From: an uncultured Collinsella sp.
GTDB taxonomy: Bacteria; Actinomycetota; Coriobacteriia; Coriobacteriales; Coriobacteriaceae
Direction: 5' to 3'
Assembly: GCA_902470805.1 (NCBI GenBank)
Contig: CABRHX010000016.1
Span: forward strand, 1 to 52,309
DNA: 52,309 nucleotides
This document shows positions 8,228 to 15,565 of the stretch, piece by piece. Every line of letters begins with the position of its first letter. Within the stretch, counting starts at the first letter, position 1. The translations under genes and the position numbers were made by a program. The notes beneath the pieces are model-generated. The model was not told the DNA's origin and made no database searches. It saw nothing but the letters and a program-made list of their open reading frames with translations.

Positions 8228-9568
8228 GTGAAGTCCCTCACCTCTTTTGCAAAGCGCTCAGCCCAGCTTGCCGCCGGCTTTGTCTGCGCTATCGCCCTTG
8301 CCGCTGGCGCGCCCACCGTCGCCGGCGCCCAAGTGCTCACGACCGACAATGTTTGCGGCAAAACCGCCGATGCGCGCGGCATCACGGCCGAAAACCTGCC
8401 CGATATCGATGCGACCAATGCCCTCGTCATGGGCAAAGACGGCACCGTCTACTATGGGCGCGGCGCCGATGAGCAGGTCAAGATTGCCTCGATCACCAAG
8501 GTCATGACCGCAATCCTAACCGTCGAGAATTGCAAGATGGACGAGAAGGTCACGGTGAGCAACGCCGCAGCCACCGTGGGTAATTCGACCGCCGGCTTGC
8601 TCGAAGGCGACAAGCTTACCGTGGAGCAGGCGCTGCGCGGCCTGATGATTCCCTCGGGCAACGACGCCGCCATCGTGCTCGCCGAATATGTGGGCAAGAA
8701 GATCGACCCTAAGACCAAAGACGCCGAGGCCACATTTGTGAAGGCCATGAACGAGCGCGCTAAGAAGCTCGGCTGCACCGGTACGCTTTTTGAAAACCCG
8801 CATGGTCTGGACTTTGATGAGTGGGCTGGCGATATGCACTCAACCGCACACGACGTAGCGCTGATGATGCAGGAGGCCATGAAAAACGACACGATCCGCG
8901 AGGTCGTAGCGAGCGAGGATTCCTGGATCGAGGTCACGGGCGCCGACGGCACCGACCATTCGCATTCCATGGACACGCATAACTATTTGCTGGGCCAAGA
9001 TGGCAACATCGGTGGCAAGACCGGCACCACCGACGACGCGGGCTATTGCTTTACGAGCGCCTACAACCGCGACGGCGACGAGATCTACACCGTTATTTTG
9101 AACTCCACCACCACCGATCAGCGCTTTACCGATACCGCCACCCTTGTCAACTGGTACTACGACCACAAGGTGACGGTCGCAATCGCCAACACGCAAGAAA
9201 AGACCGCCAACGGCAACCCGCTTATGGCGCGCATTAGTCAAACCGACTGGACGGATAAGACAATCGACGCCACGCTCGCCGACCCCGCCGCACAGGCAAC
9301 GGTGTTCTCACTCGCCGGCGAAGTGACCGAAAAAGTTAGCTACGATGACCTTTCGGGCACGGTGCATGTTGGCGACAAGGTAGGCAGCGTTACGCTCAAG
9401 CAGGACGGCACCAAGGTCGCCGTCATGGACCTGGTTGCCGATGAGGAAAGCTCGGGGCCGAATCCCATTGAATGGCTGCTCGTGAAGCTCGATCGCTTGG
9501 GCCGCCGCATCGACAACCGGCCACTTGCGGCAGAGAGCGAGACCGTCGCCAAGGCTCCTGAGGTGTAG
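8228..9568 (+). CDS. dacA: D-alanyl-D-alanine carboxypeptidase (S11 family, DacA/PBP5-like)
   Basis: A 446-residue secreted penicillin-binding protein that trims the terminal D-Ala from peptidoglycan stem peptides. The GTG start gives a clean signal peptide (basic KSLTSFAKR, hydrophobic core LAAGFVCAIALAAGA, cleavage near VAGAQ). The active-site motifs are SITK (Ser near residue 88), SGN (near 143) and KTGT (near 264), all in S11 order. The C-terminal portion after residue 330 resembles a PBP5-type beta domain and ends without an obvious anchor. Longer ORF starts at 8117 and 8159 would bury the signal peptide. A strong terminator follows. Confidence 0.9.
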   Translation: MKSLTSFAKRSAQLAAGFVCAIALAAGAPTVAGAQVLTTDNVCGKTADARGITAENLPDIDATNALVMGKDGTVYYGRGADEQVKIASITKVMTAILTVENCKMDEKVTVSNAAATVGNSTAGLLEGDKLTVEQALRGLMIPSGNDAAIVLAEYVGKKIDPKTKDAEATFVKAMNERAKKLGCTGTLFENPHGLDFDEWAGDMHSTAHDVALMMQEAMKNDTIREVVASEDSWIEVTGADGTDHSHSMDTHNYLLGQDGNIGGKTGTTDDAGYCFTSAYNRDGDEIYTVILNSTTTDQRFTDTATLVNWYYDHKVTVAIANTQEKTANGNPLMARISQTDWTDKTIDATLADPAAQATVFSLAGEVTEKVSYDDLSGTVHVGDKVGSVTLKQDGTKVAVMDLVADEESSGPNPIEWLLVKLDRLGRRIDNRPLAAESETVAKAPEV

Positions 9569-9596
9569 AGCGCAAGAATAATCAGCCCACTGAAAG

Positions 9597-9625
9597 GAGG
9601 CGTCCGAAAGGATGCCTCCTTTTTG
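9597..9625 (+). terminator. Terminator of dacA
   Basis: GGAGGC pairs with GCCTCC around a short spacer and is followed by TTTTT on the plus strand, about 30 bp after the dacA stop. The T tract runs straight into the T-arm-like sequence GAGGGTTCGAATCCCC. Confidence 0.8.
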
Positions 9626-9835
9626 AGGGTTCGAATCCCCAGCCTCCATTCTTGATAATAAAAAAGGGCCCCAAATGGGACCCTTCTTCAAATTCGTACT
9701 GGCGGAGAGCTGGGGATATCCGGGCATGCTGCGCATGCCCTCCGGCTTCAAAGCCTGGCGGCTTTTCGCCCACGGGCTACAAACGCTTTCGCGTTTGCTT
9801 AACGCCCGTGCCCTCTCGGGTTCGAATCCCCAGCT
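9626..9835. repeat. tRNA-Ser-associated composite repeat with truncated tRNA 3' end
   Basis: From left to right: a T-arm-like GGGTTCGAATCCCC on the plus strand (9627-9640); a minus-strand terminator with AAAAAGGGCCCC; a truncated copy of the tRNA-Ser 3' end including CCA (9700-9717), broken inside the T-loop; about 100 bp with hairpins GGGCATGC/GCATGCCC and CAAACGC/GCGTTTG; and another plus-strand T-arm-like GGGTTCGAATCCCC (9818-9831). The intact tRNA-Ser with its own terminator follows. The same architecture is found at the Arg, Leu and Phe loci. Confidence 0.7.
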
Positions 9836-9850
9836 AACGTTCTTCATACC

Positions 9851-9877
9851 AAAAAGGGCCCCTTACGGAGCCCTTCT
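9851..9877 (-). terminator. Terminator of tRNA-Ser
   Basis: Minus-strand stem AAGGGCTCC, loop GTAA, GGGGCCCTT, then TTT. The loop is GNAA as in the other tRNA terminators here. Confidence 0.75.
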
Positions 9878-9890
9878 TCAAATTCGTACT

Positions 9891-9980
9891 GGCGGAGAGC
9901 TGGGGATTCGAACCCCAGATGCCCTTTTGGGGCATACTCGCTTAGCAGGCGAGCACCTTCGGCCTCTCGGTCAGCTCTCC
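9891..9980 (-). tRNA. tRNA-Ser(GCU)
   Basis: Acceptor GGAGAGC pairs with GCTCTCC, discriminator G73, and CCA is encoded. The anticodon stem-loop is CTCGC-CTGCTAA-GCGAG, giving anticodon GCU. A long variable arm (TATGCCCCAAAAGGGCAT) confirms a class II tRNA, and the T-arm is TGGGG-TTCGAAT-CCCCA. A TATAGA -10 element lies at 9997-9992 on the same strand. Confidence 0.95.
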
Positions 9981-10072
9981 GTAACAGCCGTTCTATAGTA
10001 ACCAAACAGCCAAGGATGAGCAAGAGGAAATTTTCTAATTGCCTAGCAGCCTTTCCTTCTTGAAAGCTTCGC

Positions 10073-12514
10073 CTACCCCAGCGAGCGGTTGAGGGAGCCA
10101 AGCTCGTCGTTGCCCATGGTGCGCCACATTTGGAAGATACAACCGCGCGCCAGGAAAAAGAAACCGTTGTCGACCAGTTGCACAGCGGCATCTGCCAGCT
10201 GATTCGTCACGGCGGACACTGGCGGCAGCTCTAGTCCAGCCTTGTGGATGGTCTCGACCGCTTCCTCGAACGTCGGAGGCCCGCTGACGCCCATCTCGTT
10301 CATAAGGCCCTGCATTTCTTCCAGTGCGCTGCCGCCCGACTCCTCGCCGCGCGGCACCAGACGGTAACAAGCCAGCGCCAGGTCGAGCTGATCGCAATTC
10401 CAATAGGCAAACGCCAAGCGATAGAACAGGTAGCCGATTGCAGAACGATCGCTGGCAATACGTAGGCCGTGGCGCGCCACCTCGATAATCTCGTCAAAGC
10501 GCTCCAGACGCGCAAGCACGTTGATGAGCGCAAAGTGCGACTGCATGGACGAGCGCGCCAGATCGTAAAGATGGCGCACCTCGGGCAGTGCTCGTTCAAA
10601 GTCCTCTTGCTCGGCGTAAAAGCTGCAGATCTCGTGCTGGGCAAAGTACAGCGCATCGGGCGCACGAAGGATTCGCACAGAGCGGTCTTCTTCCAACACC
10701 GGTAGCACCATGCGCACCAGCTGGTTATCGCAAAACTGCGTTTGAACCGGACCTGTCGCCAAAAGCTCGGCGACGGCGCACTTGGCCTCCAACTCCTCAA
10801 CAAGACGGGAAAAGCCTTCAAAAGCACCTGTACGGTCGACTTTTGCCTGCTCGCGCAATTCAACAACACGGGCCACGTATGGGTCGTCGTCCTCTTCCAT
10901 GACCTCCAGCTCGTCAGCCGTATCGGCAAGCAGCAGATCGCGCAGCGCCGGCGGCAGCATGCGATGGTCATCACGCGGACGAGCATGAACCTCCGCAGGT
11001 TCAATCGTCTCCGGAGCGGTTGACTCATACGCCTCAAGCACACGCTTGCACGGCATATCGTCCATGTCCATGCTCTCAAGATCCTTGGCGACAGGCACGC
11101 AATCGGCCAGATAGGCCGCGCGCCCAAAGAAATACGTTGCGACAACGCGCTCGCCCTGCTCACTGTCGGGAGCAGCAATCTGCACATAGCAGCGCGTGAT
11201 GCAGGTGCCCGCGGCAAAACACGCTGCCGCAAGCGTGAGCGCCACGCGCGCATCGTGCTCCGCGGCCCAGATCGTGCGCGTGTCCTCGTCCAGCTCGTGC
11301 CAGGCGTCATCTTGAGCGTCGTATTCACGTTGCGGCATGGCATCAACGACAGACTGCCCAAACCGAACGAGCATGATCCCTTCGGCAACGTTTGCCCGAT
11401 AGGTATAGTCGAGCCGCGTGACCACGTTAAGTGCCTCGACAATACGCGCGAAGCGGGTACGCACATCCCACTCACCGCCCGGCTGGCAAGCCACCGTACC
11501 CGGTTTGCCCCACGGGTTATCGCTCGAGGTTGTATCGAGCAGTCGGGGAACATCGTTGGTCGTCTTGGCGATATGCCACGCATCAAAGAGCGCGCAGCCC
11601 TCAAGGCTCGGCGAGGATGCCGCAGGGACCAATCCGGCCCCGATGTGCTCAAGGATGCCGGAGAGACGGTTAAGACGGCACTCGATGGCAAGCAGCATGT
11701 CAATCTCGTCCTGGTCCAGCAGGCTGCGATCAAAATTGAGATAGAAAAGCTTTGAGCGATCGATGCGAGCCAGGCTCATCTCGGACTTAGCGGCGATGGT
11801 GCGCAAGCGAGGCAAGTCAATTTCACTCATAAGGGCGGCGGCATAGCGCTCGATACCGCTCGGATTCTCGGCATGGTCAACGCGGTAGAGCAGCGTCTCG
11901 ATAGCGTCAGGTAGCGGTGTCGTGTTAAAGCCCAAAAACACCTCGACCGGCTCGGGCAACTTTACGAGCTTGATCTTGTCGACAACGTTTTGCATACCCT
12001 CGTCGAGTCCGTTGGCGTCCGCCGTGCTCGCAATGGTATTTTCGGAGTCAGCGAATATCACGTAGCGCAGGAACATCGATGCCATGAACTCACCGTAAGG
12101 AAGGGAGCGGGTCGAATTCCATGTCTCGTGATCGGACTGTTCGCGCATGGGACCTTCGGGAGAGCCGACGGTTCGCGCGCACGCGCGCATCGTGCCGTTT
12201 GCTCCCGTCACCATAATCTCACCAATACCGGAGTCCGACTCGTCAAGGACCAGTTCCATGTCGGGATCGTTGGGCAGCGGAGCCTCGCTGACGGGGCGGT
12301 CCACCTTGTACACCTCACCCGAAACGCTTACGTAGCCCAAAAGCGACACATGGCTTTTGCCAACGAATTCGACGACATAACAAGATTCATGCTGATCCTC
12401 GCCAAAGAGTTTCCAGACCACGCCATATGAGCGTCCCGCAGGCTGCTCGGGCATCGCCGGAAAGCGCTTCTTGGGATCGAGAAACCTGAGCTTGTATGTC
12501 GGACGCTCTGCCAC
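10073..12514 (-). CDS. Large TPR-like protein of unknown function (813 aa)
   Basis: I do not recognise this family. It has no signal peptide or membrane segment, is acidic, and starts at a GTG with AGGGTG upstream. The first 600 residues show no motif I can name. Residues about 610-735 look like helical repeats of the TPR/SEL kind (ICSFYAEQEDFERALPEV, INVLARLERFDEIIEVAR, FAYWNCDQLDLALACYR), suggesting a scaffold or partner-binding C-terminus. It stands alone between the tRNA-Ser and tRNA-Arg loci. It is probably a lineage-specific cytoplasmic protein. Confidence 0.75.
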   Translation of the reverse strand: MAERPTYKLRFLDPKKRFPAMPEQPAGRSYGVVWKLFGEDQHESCYVVEFVGKSHVSLLGYVSVSGEVYKVDRPVSEAPLPNDPDMELVLDESDSGIGEIMVTGANGTMRACARTVGSPEGPMREQSDHETWNSTRSLPYGEFMASMFLRYVIFADSENTIASTADANGLDEGMQNVVDKIKLVKLPEPVEVFLGFNTTPLPDAIETLLYRVDHAENPSGIERYAAALMSEIDLPRLRTIAAKSEMSLARIDRSKLFYLNFDRSLLDQDEIDMLLAIECRLNRLSGILEHIGAGLVPAASSPSLEGCALFDAWHIAKTTNDVPRLLDTTSSDNPWGKPGTVACQPGGEWDVRTRFARIVEALNVVTRLDYTYRANVAEGIMLVRFGQSVVDAMPQREYDAQDDAWHELDEDTRTIWAAEHDARVALTLAAACFAAGTCITRCYVQIAAPDSEQGERVVATYFFGRAAYLADCVPVAKDLESMDMDDMPCKRVLEAYESTAPETIEPAEVHARPRDDHRMLPPALRDLLLADTADELEVMEEDDDPYVARVVELREQAKVDRTGAFEGFSRLVEELEAKCAVAELLATGPVQTQFCDNQLVRMVLPVLEEDRSVRILRAPDALYFAQHEICSFYAEQEDFERALPEVRHLYDLARSSMQSHFALINVLARLERFDEIIEVARHGLRIASDRSAIGYLFYRLAFAYWNCDQLDLALACYRLVPRGEESGGSALEEMQGLMNEMGVSGPPTFEEAVETIHKAGLELPPVSAVTNQLADAAVQLVDNGFFFLARGCIFQMWRTMGNDELGSLNRSLG

Positions 12515-12551
12515 GGAATATCACCCTGATCGGTCGCTTGAAGAAGGAGTG

Positions 12552-12570
12552 GTCGCGAATAAGTCGCGAC
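12552..12570. promoter_or_regulatory. Inverted repeat upstream of the TPR-like gene
   Basis: GTCGCGA-ATAAG-TCGCGAC: perfect 7-bp arms with a 5-nt spacer, about 40 bp before the GTG start. It could be an operator or a leader hairpin; nothing identifies the regulator. Confidence 0.35.
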
Positions 12571-12609
12571 ATCTACTCGGAATCTTACACGAGTCGACAG
12601 GAAATCGTC

Positions 12610-12838
12610 CGCTTCACGCTCGCGCCTCGACCGAGGTTCGAATCCATGCGGTGCTTACGTAAAAGAAAAGCCCCCGTTGCCGGGAGCTTTAATCTCAAAT
12701 GGTGCGGCGTATAGGATTCCGCGCATCCGCTGCGCGGATCCGCACCGGCTTCGCCCGCCTGCCGGCGTGCTCGCCCGCTCGCTAAAAACGCCCCGCGTTT
12801 TCTTGGCGCTCGCGCCTCGACCGAGGTTCGAATCCATG
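12610..12838. repeat. tRNA-Arg-associated composite repeat with truncated tRNA 3' end
   Basis: A plus-strand T-arm-like GAGGTTCGAATCCATG, a minus-strand terminator (AGCTCCCG-GCAA-CGGGGGCT), then a truncated tRNA-Arg 3' end with CCA (12700-12719) broken in the T-loop. About 100 bp of hairpin DNA follows, ATCCGC/GCGGAT and AAAACGC/GCGTTTT, then CTCGCGCCTCGACCGAGG and a second T-arm-like copy (12823-12838). The middle section CCGCACCGGCTTCGCCCGCC is shared with the tRNA-Leu element. A third T-arm-like/terminator unit follows the second intact tRNA-Arg at 13050-13125. Confidence 0.7.
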
Positions 12839-12849
12839 CAGCGGCGACA

Positions 12850-12877
12850 TAAAAGAAAAGCCCCCGTTGCCGAAGGC
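12850..12877 (-). terminator. Terminator of tRNA-Arg copy 1
   Basis: Minus strand AGCCTTCG-GCAA-CGGGGGCT followed by TTTTCTTTT. The stem differs from those of the neighbouring copies at several positions but still pairs through G-U wobbles. Confidence 0.65.
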
Positions 12878-12889
12878 TTCAAGTTCAAT

Positions 12890-12966
12890 TGGTGCGGCGT
12901 ATAGGATTCGAACCTATGACGTTCTGATTCGTAGTCAGACCCTCTATCCAGCTGAGGTAACGCCGC
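12890..12966 (-). tRNA. tRNA-Arg(ACG), copy 1
   Basis: 77 nt with encoded CCA. Acceptor GCGGCGT/ACGCCGC, D-arm CTCAGCTGGATAGAG, anticodon loop CTACGAA (anticodon ACG, read as ICG), T-arm TAGG-TTCGAAT-CCTA. It is nearly identical to the second copy 240 bp away. Confidence 0.96.
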
Positions 12967-12978
12967 AACGCACGGATT

Positions 12979-13007
12979 ATTATGCACGTGACCCCTCGAT
13001 GGGTCAA
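12979..13007 (-). promoter_or_regulatory. Promoter of tRNA-Arg copy 1
   Basis: Minus strand TTGACC (13007-13002), 17 bp, CATAAT (12984-12979), placing the start about 5-10 bp before the tRNA. Confidence 0.65.
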
Positions 13008-13089
13008 GCGACAATTTGGAAAAATTTTACGAAGTGATGATTAAGATACTCGCGCCTCGACCGAGGTTCGAATCCATGCAGCGGTGGCA

Positions 13090-13118
13090 TAAAAGAAAAG
13101 CCCCCGTTGCCGGAGGCT
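13090..13118 (-). terminator. Terminator of tRNA-Arg copy 2
   Basis: Minus strand AGCCTCCG-GCAA-CGGGGGCT followed by TTTTCTTTT. Confidence 0.7.
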
Positions 13119-13130
13119 TTCGATTTCAAT

Positions 13131-13207
13131 TGGTGCGGCGTATAGGATTCGAACCTATGACGTTCTGATTCGTAGTCAGACCCTCTATCCAGCTGAGGTA
13201 ACGCCGC
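13131..13207 (-). tRNA. tRNA-Arg(ACG), copy 2
   Basis: Same 77-nt tRNA as copy 1, with CCA encoded and anticodon ACG. It has its own promoter and terminator, so the pair arose by tandem duplication of a whole transcription unit rather than as an operon. Confidence 0.96.
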
Positions 13208-13219
13208 AGCGCAAGACAT

Positions 13220-13248
13220 ATAAAACCACTTTAGTTCATTAGAGTCAA
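13220..13248 (-). promoter_or_regulatory. Promoter of tRNA-Arg copy 2
   Basis: Minus strand TTGACT (13248-13243), 17 bp, TTTTAT (13225-13220). Its sequence is unrelated to the promoter of copy 1. Confidence 0.55.
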
Positions 13249-13286
13249 GCAAAATCTCAAACTTTTTTCGCGCGGGCCGCAATTTG

Positions 13287-13664
13287 TCACGCTGCACCAC
13301 GAGCATCAGCGCTTTTCGTACGATCGATTGGCTTTTCGATCACATCGAACCCGACGCCAAGCTCCCCCAGAAGCGACCGCACCCGTTGGGCACAGTCGTA
13401 GTCGGCAAACGAAATGCTCAGCATTCGGGCCACCTGATTAGAAGATCCAACGCCATAGAAGTGCTCAAGGACAACAAGCGCCTCATGCGCCACAAACGTC
13501 TCGACCACATGCGGCGACTCCTCATAGCACCATTGCGTCAATGGTCCCTCACTCGTCTGCCGAACCACCAGGCCACCCATGCCAGACGGCTCACACGTTA
13601 CAAGCAGGTACTCCCCACCCTCGTCGCTCTCAAACAAAACCACCCGATCATCAAACAGCTCCAT
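13287..13664 (-). CDS. Small protein of unknown function (125 aa)
   Basis: I do not recognise it. It is soluble, acidic in its first half and without signal or membrane segments. AAAGGGG lies 5-6 nt before the ATG, which supports translation. The body has alternating strands (RVVLFESDEGGEYLLVTCE) followed by a helical region (AQRVRSLLGELGVGFDVI) that could be a ligand or protein-binding fold. A LexA-like palindrome overlaps its promoter, hinting at DNA-damage control. Confidence 0.6.
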   Translation of the reverse strand: MELFDDRVVLFESDEGGEYLLVTCEPSGMGGLVVRQTSEGPLTQWCYEESPHVVETFVAHEALVVLEHFYGVGSSNQVARMLSISFADYDCAQRVRSLLGELGVGFDVIEKPIDRTKSADARGAA

Positions 13665-13697
13665 CGCGTCCCCTTTCTCTCGCTCTTATTTAGCAAA

Positions 13698-13737
13698 AGC
13701 ATAACAGGTAGATAGCTGTATACAGAACAGTTGTTCG
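13698..13737 (-). promoter_or_regulatory. Candidate LexA (SOS) box over the promoter of the 125-aa gene
   Basis: GAAC-AGTT-GTTC at 13725-13736, followed by G, reads CGAACAACTGTTCT on the minus strand. This fits the Gram-positive LexA box core GAAC-N4-GTTC with one half-site extended. A -10 TATGCT lies at 13703-13698, so the box would cover the -35. The regulator is an inference from consensus. Confidence 0.4.
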
Positions 13738-13791
13738 TGTGTTTTCTATTGAGCTGTCCGCACGGCATGGTATGGACCTGCGCACGAAATA

Positions 13792-13813
13792 GGGCGCCCC
13801 CGAAGGAGCGCCC
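13792..13813 (-). terminator. Terminator of serS
   Basis: GGGCGC/GCGCCC hairpin with a CCTTCGGG apical part, about 25 bp past the serS stop. The T tract is short (TATTT), so efficiency is uncertain. Confidence 0.55.
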
Positions 13814-13837
13814 TTGCATATCCCCTATGCAGCCAAG

Positions 13838-15121
13838 TTACGCGACCGGCTCGATCTTCTCGAGACCGCCCATGTAAGGACGCAGAACCTCGGGGATCGT
13901 GATGGTGCCGTCGGCGTTCTGGTAGTTCTCCAGAATGGCAGCCATGGTACGACCAGCCGGCAGGCCGGAGCCGTTAAGGGTGTGCAGGTAACGCGAGCCC
14001 TTGAAGTTCTCGGGGTCGCGGTACTTGATGTTGGCGCGGCGGGCCTGGAAGTCGCCGCAGTTGGAGCAGGAGCTGATCTCCTTGTAGGCGTTGTAGCTCG
14101 GCAGCCAGACCTCGACGTCGTAGGTCTGACGGGCAGAGAAGCCCAAGTCGCCGGTGCACAGGCTAATCACGCGATACGGAAGGCCCAGCTGCTGCAGCAG
14201 GTACTCGGCCTCGGCGGTCATGCTCTCGAGCTCCTCGTCGGACTCCTCCGGCTTAGCGAACTTGACCATCTCGACCTTGTCGAACTCGTGCTGACGGATG
14301 ATGCCGCGGGTGTCGCGACCGGCGGAACCGGCCTCCTCGCGGAAGCAGGGGGTGAAGGCGGTGTAGCGGCGCGGCAGGGTGTCGGCGTCGAGGACCTCGC
14401 CGGCGTGCAGGTTGGTGAGCACGACCTCGGCGGTGGGGATCAGGAAGTTGTCGCCCGAGACGTGATAGGCGTCGTCCTCGAACTTGGGCAGCTGACCCGT
14501 GCCAAACATGGTCTGACGCTTGACGACGATGGGCGGCCACCACTCCTTAAAACCACGGCTGGTGTGCGTATCGAGGAAGAAGTTGATGAGGGCGCGCTCC
14601 AGGCGGGCGCCGGCGCCACCGAGAACGGTAAAACGGCTGCCGGAGAGCTTGTTGCCGCGCTCGAAGTCGAGGATGTCCAGATCGGTGCCCAGATCCCAAT
14701 GCGGCTTAAAGTCGAAGTCGAACTCGCGCGGGGTGCCCCAACGACGGCGCTCAATATTCTCGTCCTCGTCCTTGCCGTACGGCGTGGCCTCGCAAGGAAT
14801 GTTGGGCAGGTGAGCCATGAAGTCGTACTGCTCCTGCTCGAGAGCAGTACGGCGCTCGGCCAGACCGTCAATCTTCTCGTTGACGGCGCGCACGGCCTCC
14901 TTGGCGGCCTCGGCCTCGTCCTTCTTGCCCTCCTTCATCAGGGCGCCGATCTTCTTGGACTCGGCGTTGCGCGTAGCCTGGAGCTCCTCGACCTCGGTGA
15001 TGACGGCACGGCGCTCGTCGTCGAGCTCAAAGAACTTCTCGCGATCCCAAGACGTCTGGCGGTTAGCCATGGCGACATCGATGGCATCGGGGTTCTCGCG
15101 AACAAACTTGATATCAAGCAT
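13838..15121 (-). CDS. serS: Seryl-tRNA synthetase
   Basis: A 427-residue class II synthetase that charges tRNA-Ser. The N-terminal coiled-coil arm (about residues 30-100, rich in Glu/Lys/Ala) is followed by the catalytic core, with motif 2 in FREEAGSAGRDTRGIIRQHEF and motif 3 near GSGLPAGRTMAAILENYQ. The upstream ATG at 15148 is open, but GGAGG sits 5 nt before the ATG at 15121, which gives the canonical MLDIKFVRENPD start. Length is normal. No T-box leader is visible upstream. Confidence 0.96.
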   Translation of the reverse strand: MLDIKFVRENPDAIDVAMANRQTSWDREKFFELDDERRAVITEVEELQATRNAESKKIGALMKEGKKDEAEAAKEAVRAVNEKIDGLAERRTALEQEQYDFMAHLPNIPCEATPYGKDEDENIERRRWGTPREFDFDFKPHWDLGTDLDILDFERGNKLSGSRFTVLGGAGARLERALINFFLDTHTSRGFKEWWPPIVVKRQTMFGTGQLPKFEDDAYHVSGDNFLIPTAEVVLTNLHAGEVLDADTLPRRYTAFTPCFREEAGSAGRDTRGIIRQHEFDKVEMVKFAKPEESDEELESMTAEAEYLLQQLGLPYRVISLCTGDLGFSARQTYDVEVWLPSYNAYKEISSCSNCGDFQARRANIKYRDPENFKGSRYLHTLNGSGLPAGRTMAAILENYQNADGTITIPEVLRPYMGGLEKIEPVA

Positions 15122-15232
15122 TAGATCCTCCGGCGATATACATTCCATTTAGGTTGCAACCTTGTACATGTATGGGCAAGTATATACTTATGAGCGTTTA
15201 CGACCCAACTCAACTACGCAAGAAGGCACCCA

Positions 15233-15406
15233 ATGGACGCAGTTTTTTCCTTTTTGTTTGGCACCCGCACCGGTTTTGCCATCCTTTTCGCCGGCGGCAT
15301 CCTGTTATTTGCGATTCTTGCCTTTGTAATGGAGAAGCGTACCCATAAGATGTACGTCGACCGCGGACCCAAGTCCGAGGATGAGGAAGACAGCTTCTGG
15401 GACTAA
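15233..15406 (+). CDS. Small single-pass membrane protein (57 aa)
   Basis: Too short for routine calling, but convincing. It starts at an ATG with AAGAAGG about 6 nt upstream and encodes a hydrophobic segment at residues 14-33 (GFAILFAGGILLFAILAFVM). A basic stop-transfer EKRTHK and an acidic cytoplasmic tail (SEDEEDSFWD) follow. A TATACT -10 lies at 15183-15188 with a poor -35 (TTGTAC, 15-bp spacing). It is divergent from serS and followed by a strong terminator. Function unknown; the design resembles small membrane-protein regulators or complex subunits. Confidence 0.65.
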   Translation: MDAVFSFLFGTRTGFAILFAGGILLFAILAFVMEKRTHKMYVDRGPKSEDEEDSFWD

Positions 15407-15410
15407 CCTG

Positions 15411-15561
15411 CCAAAAAGGGACAGGTTTATTTTGGTCTGTTTTATCTGGGCAAACGCAAGCGCCCCGCAACTGGAATTGAGCCAGTTGCGGGGCGCTTTT
15501 CGCTAAAAGGACAAAACCGCAGAAAATACCTGCCAAAAATAAACCCGTCCTTTTTTTGGTC
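15411..15561. repeat. Imperfect inverted repeat flanking a strong terminator
   Basis: The arms 15411-15437 (CCAAAAAGGGACAGGTTTAT and onward) and 15532-15561 (complement of a very similar sequence) are inverted copies of about 27 bp. Between them is the terminator hairpin at 15459-15497. The layout resembles a small non-coding mobile or REP-type element inserted between convergent genes. Confidence 0.5.
15459..15500 (+). terminator. Strong terminator between the 57-aa gene and proC
   Basis: AGCGCCCCGCAACTGG pairs perfectly with CCAGTTGCGGGGCGCT around a 7-nt loop, with TTTT on the plus strand. It ends the 57-aa gene transcript and may act on proC transcripts too. Confidence 0.8.
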
Positions 15562-15565
15562 GGTT

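Noticed and set aside
7335..9568. Glycopeptide resistance cluster
   Set aside because: Only VanRS-like regulators and a common carboxypeptidase are present; no vanH, ligase or vanX.
9700..9717. Prophage attachment site from the truncated tRNA 3' end
   Set aside because: No integrase or phage genes nearby, and the same truncated pattern occurs at three other tRNAs with short inserts.
9626..9832. CRISPR-like repeats near the tRNA genes
   Set aside because: The repeats are few, unequally spaced, and made of tRNA ends and terminators.
15122..15232. T-box leader for serS
   Set aside because: Only about 110 bp divergent spacing and no T-box antiterminator motif; the one T-box found is upstream of pheS.
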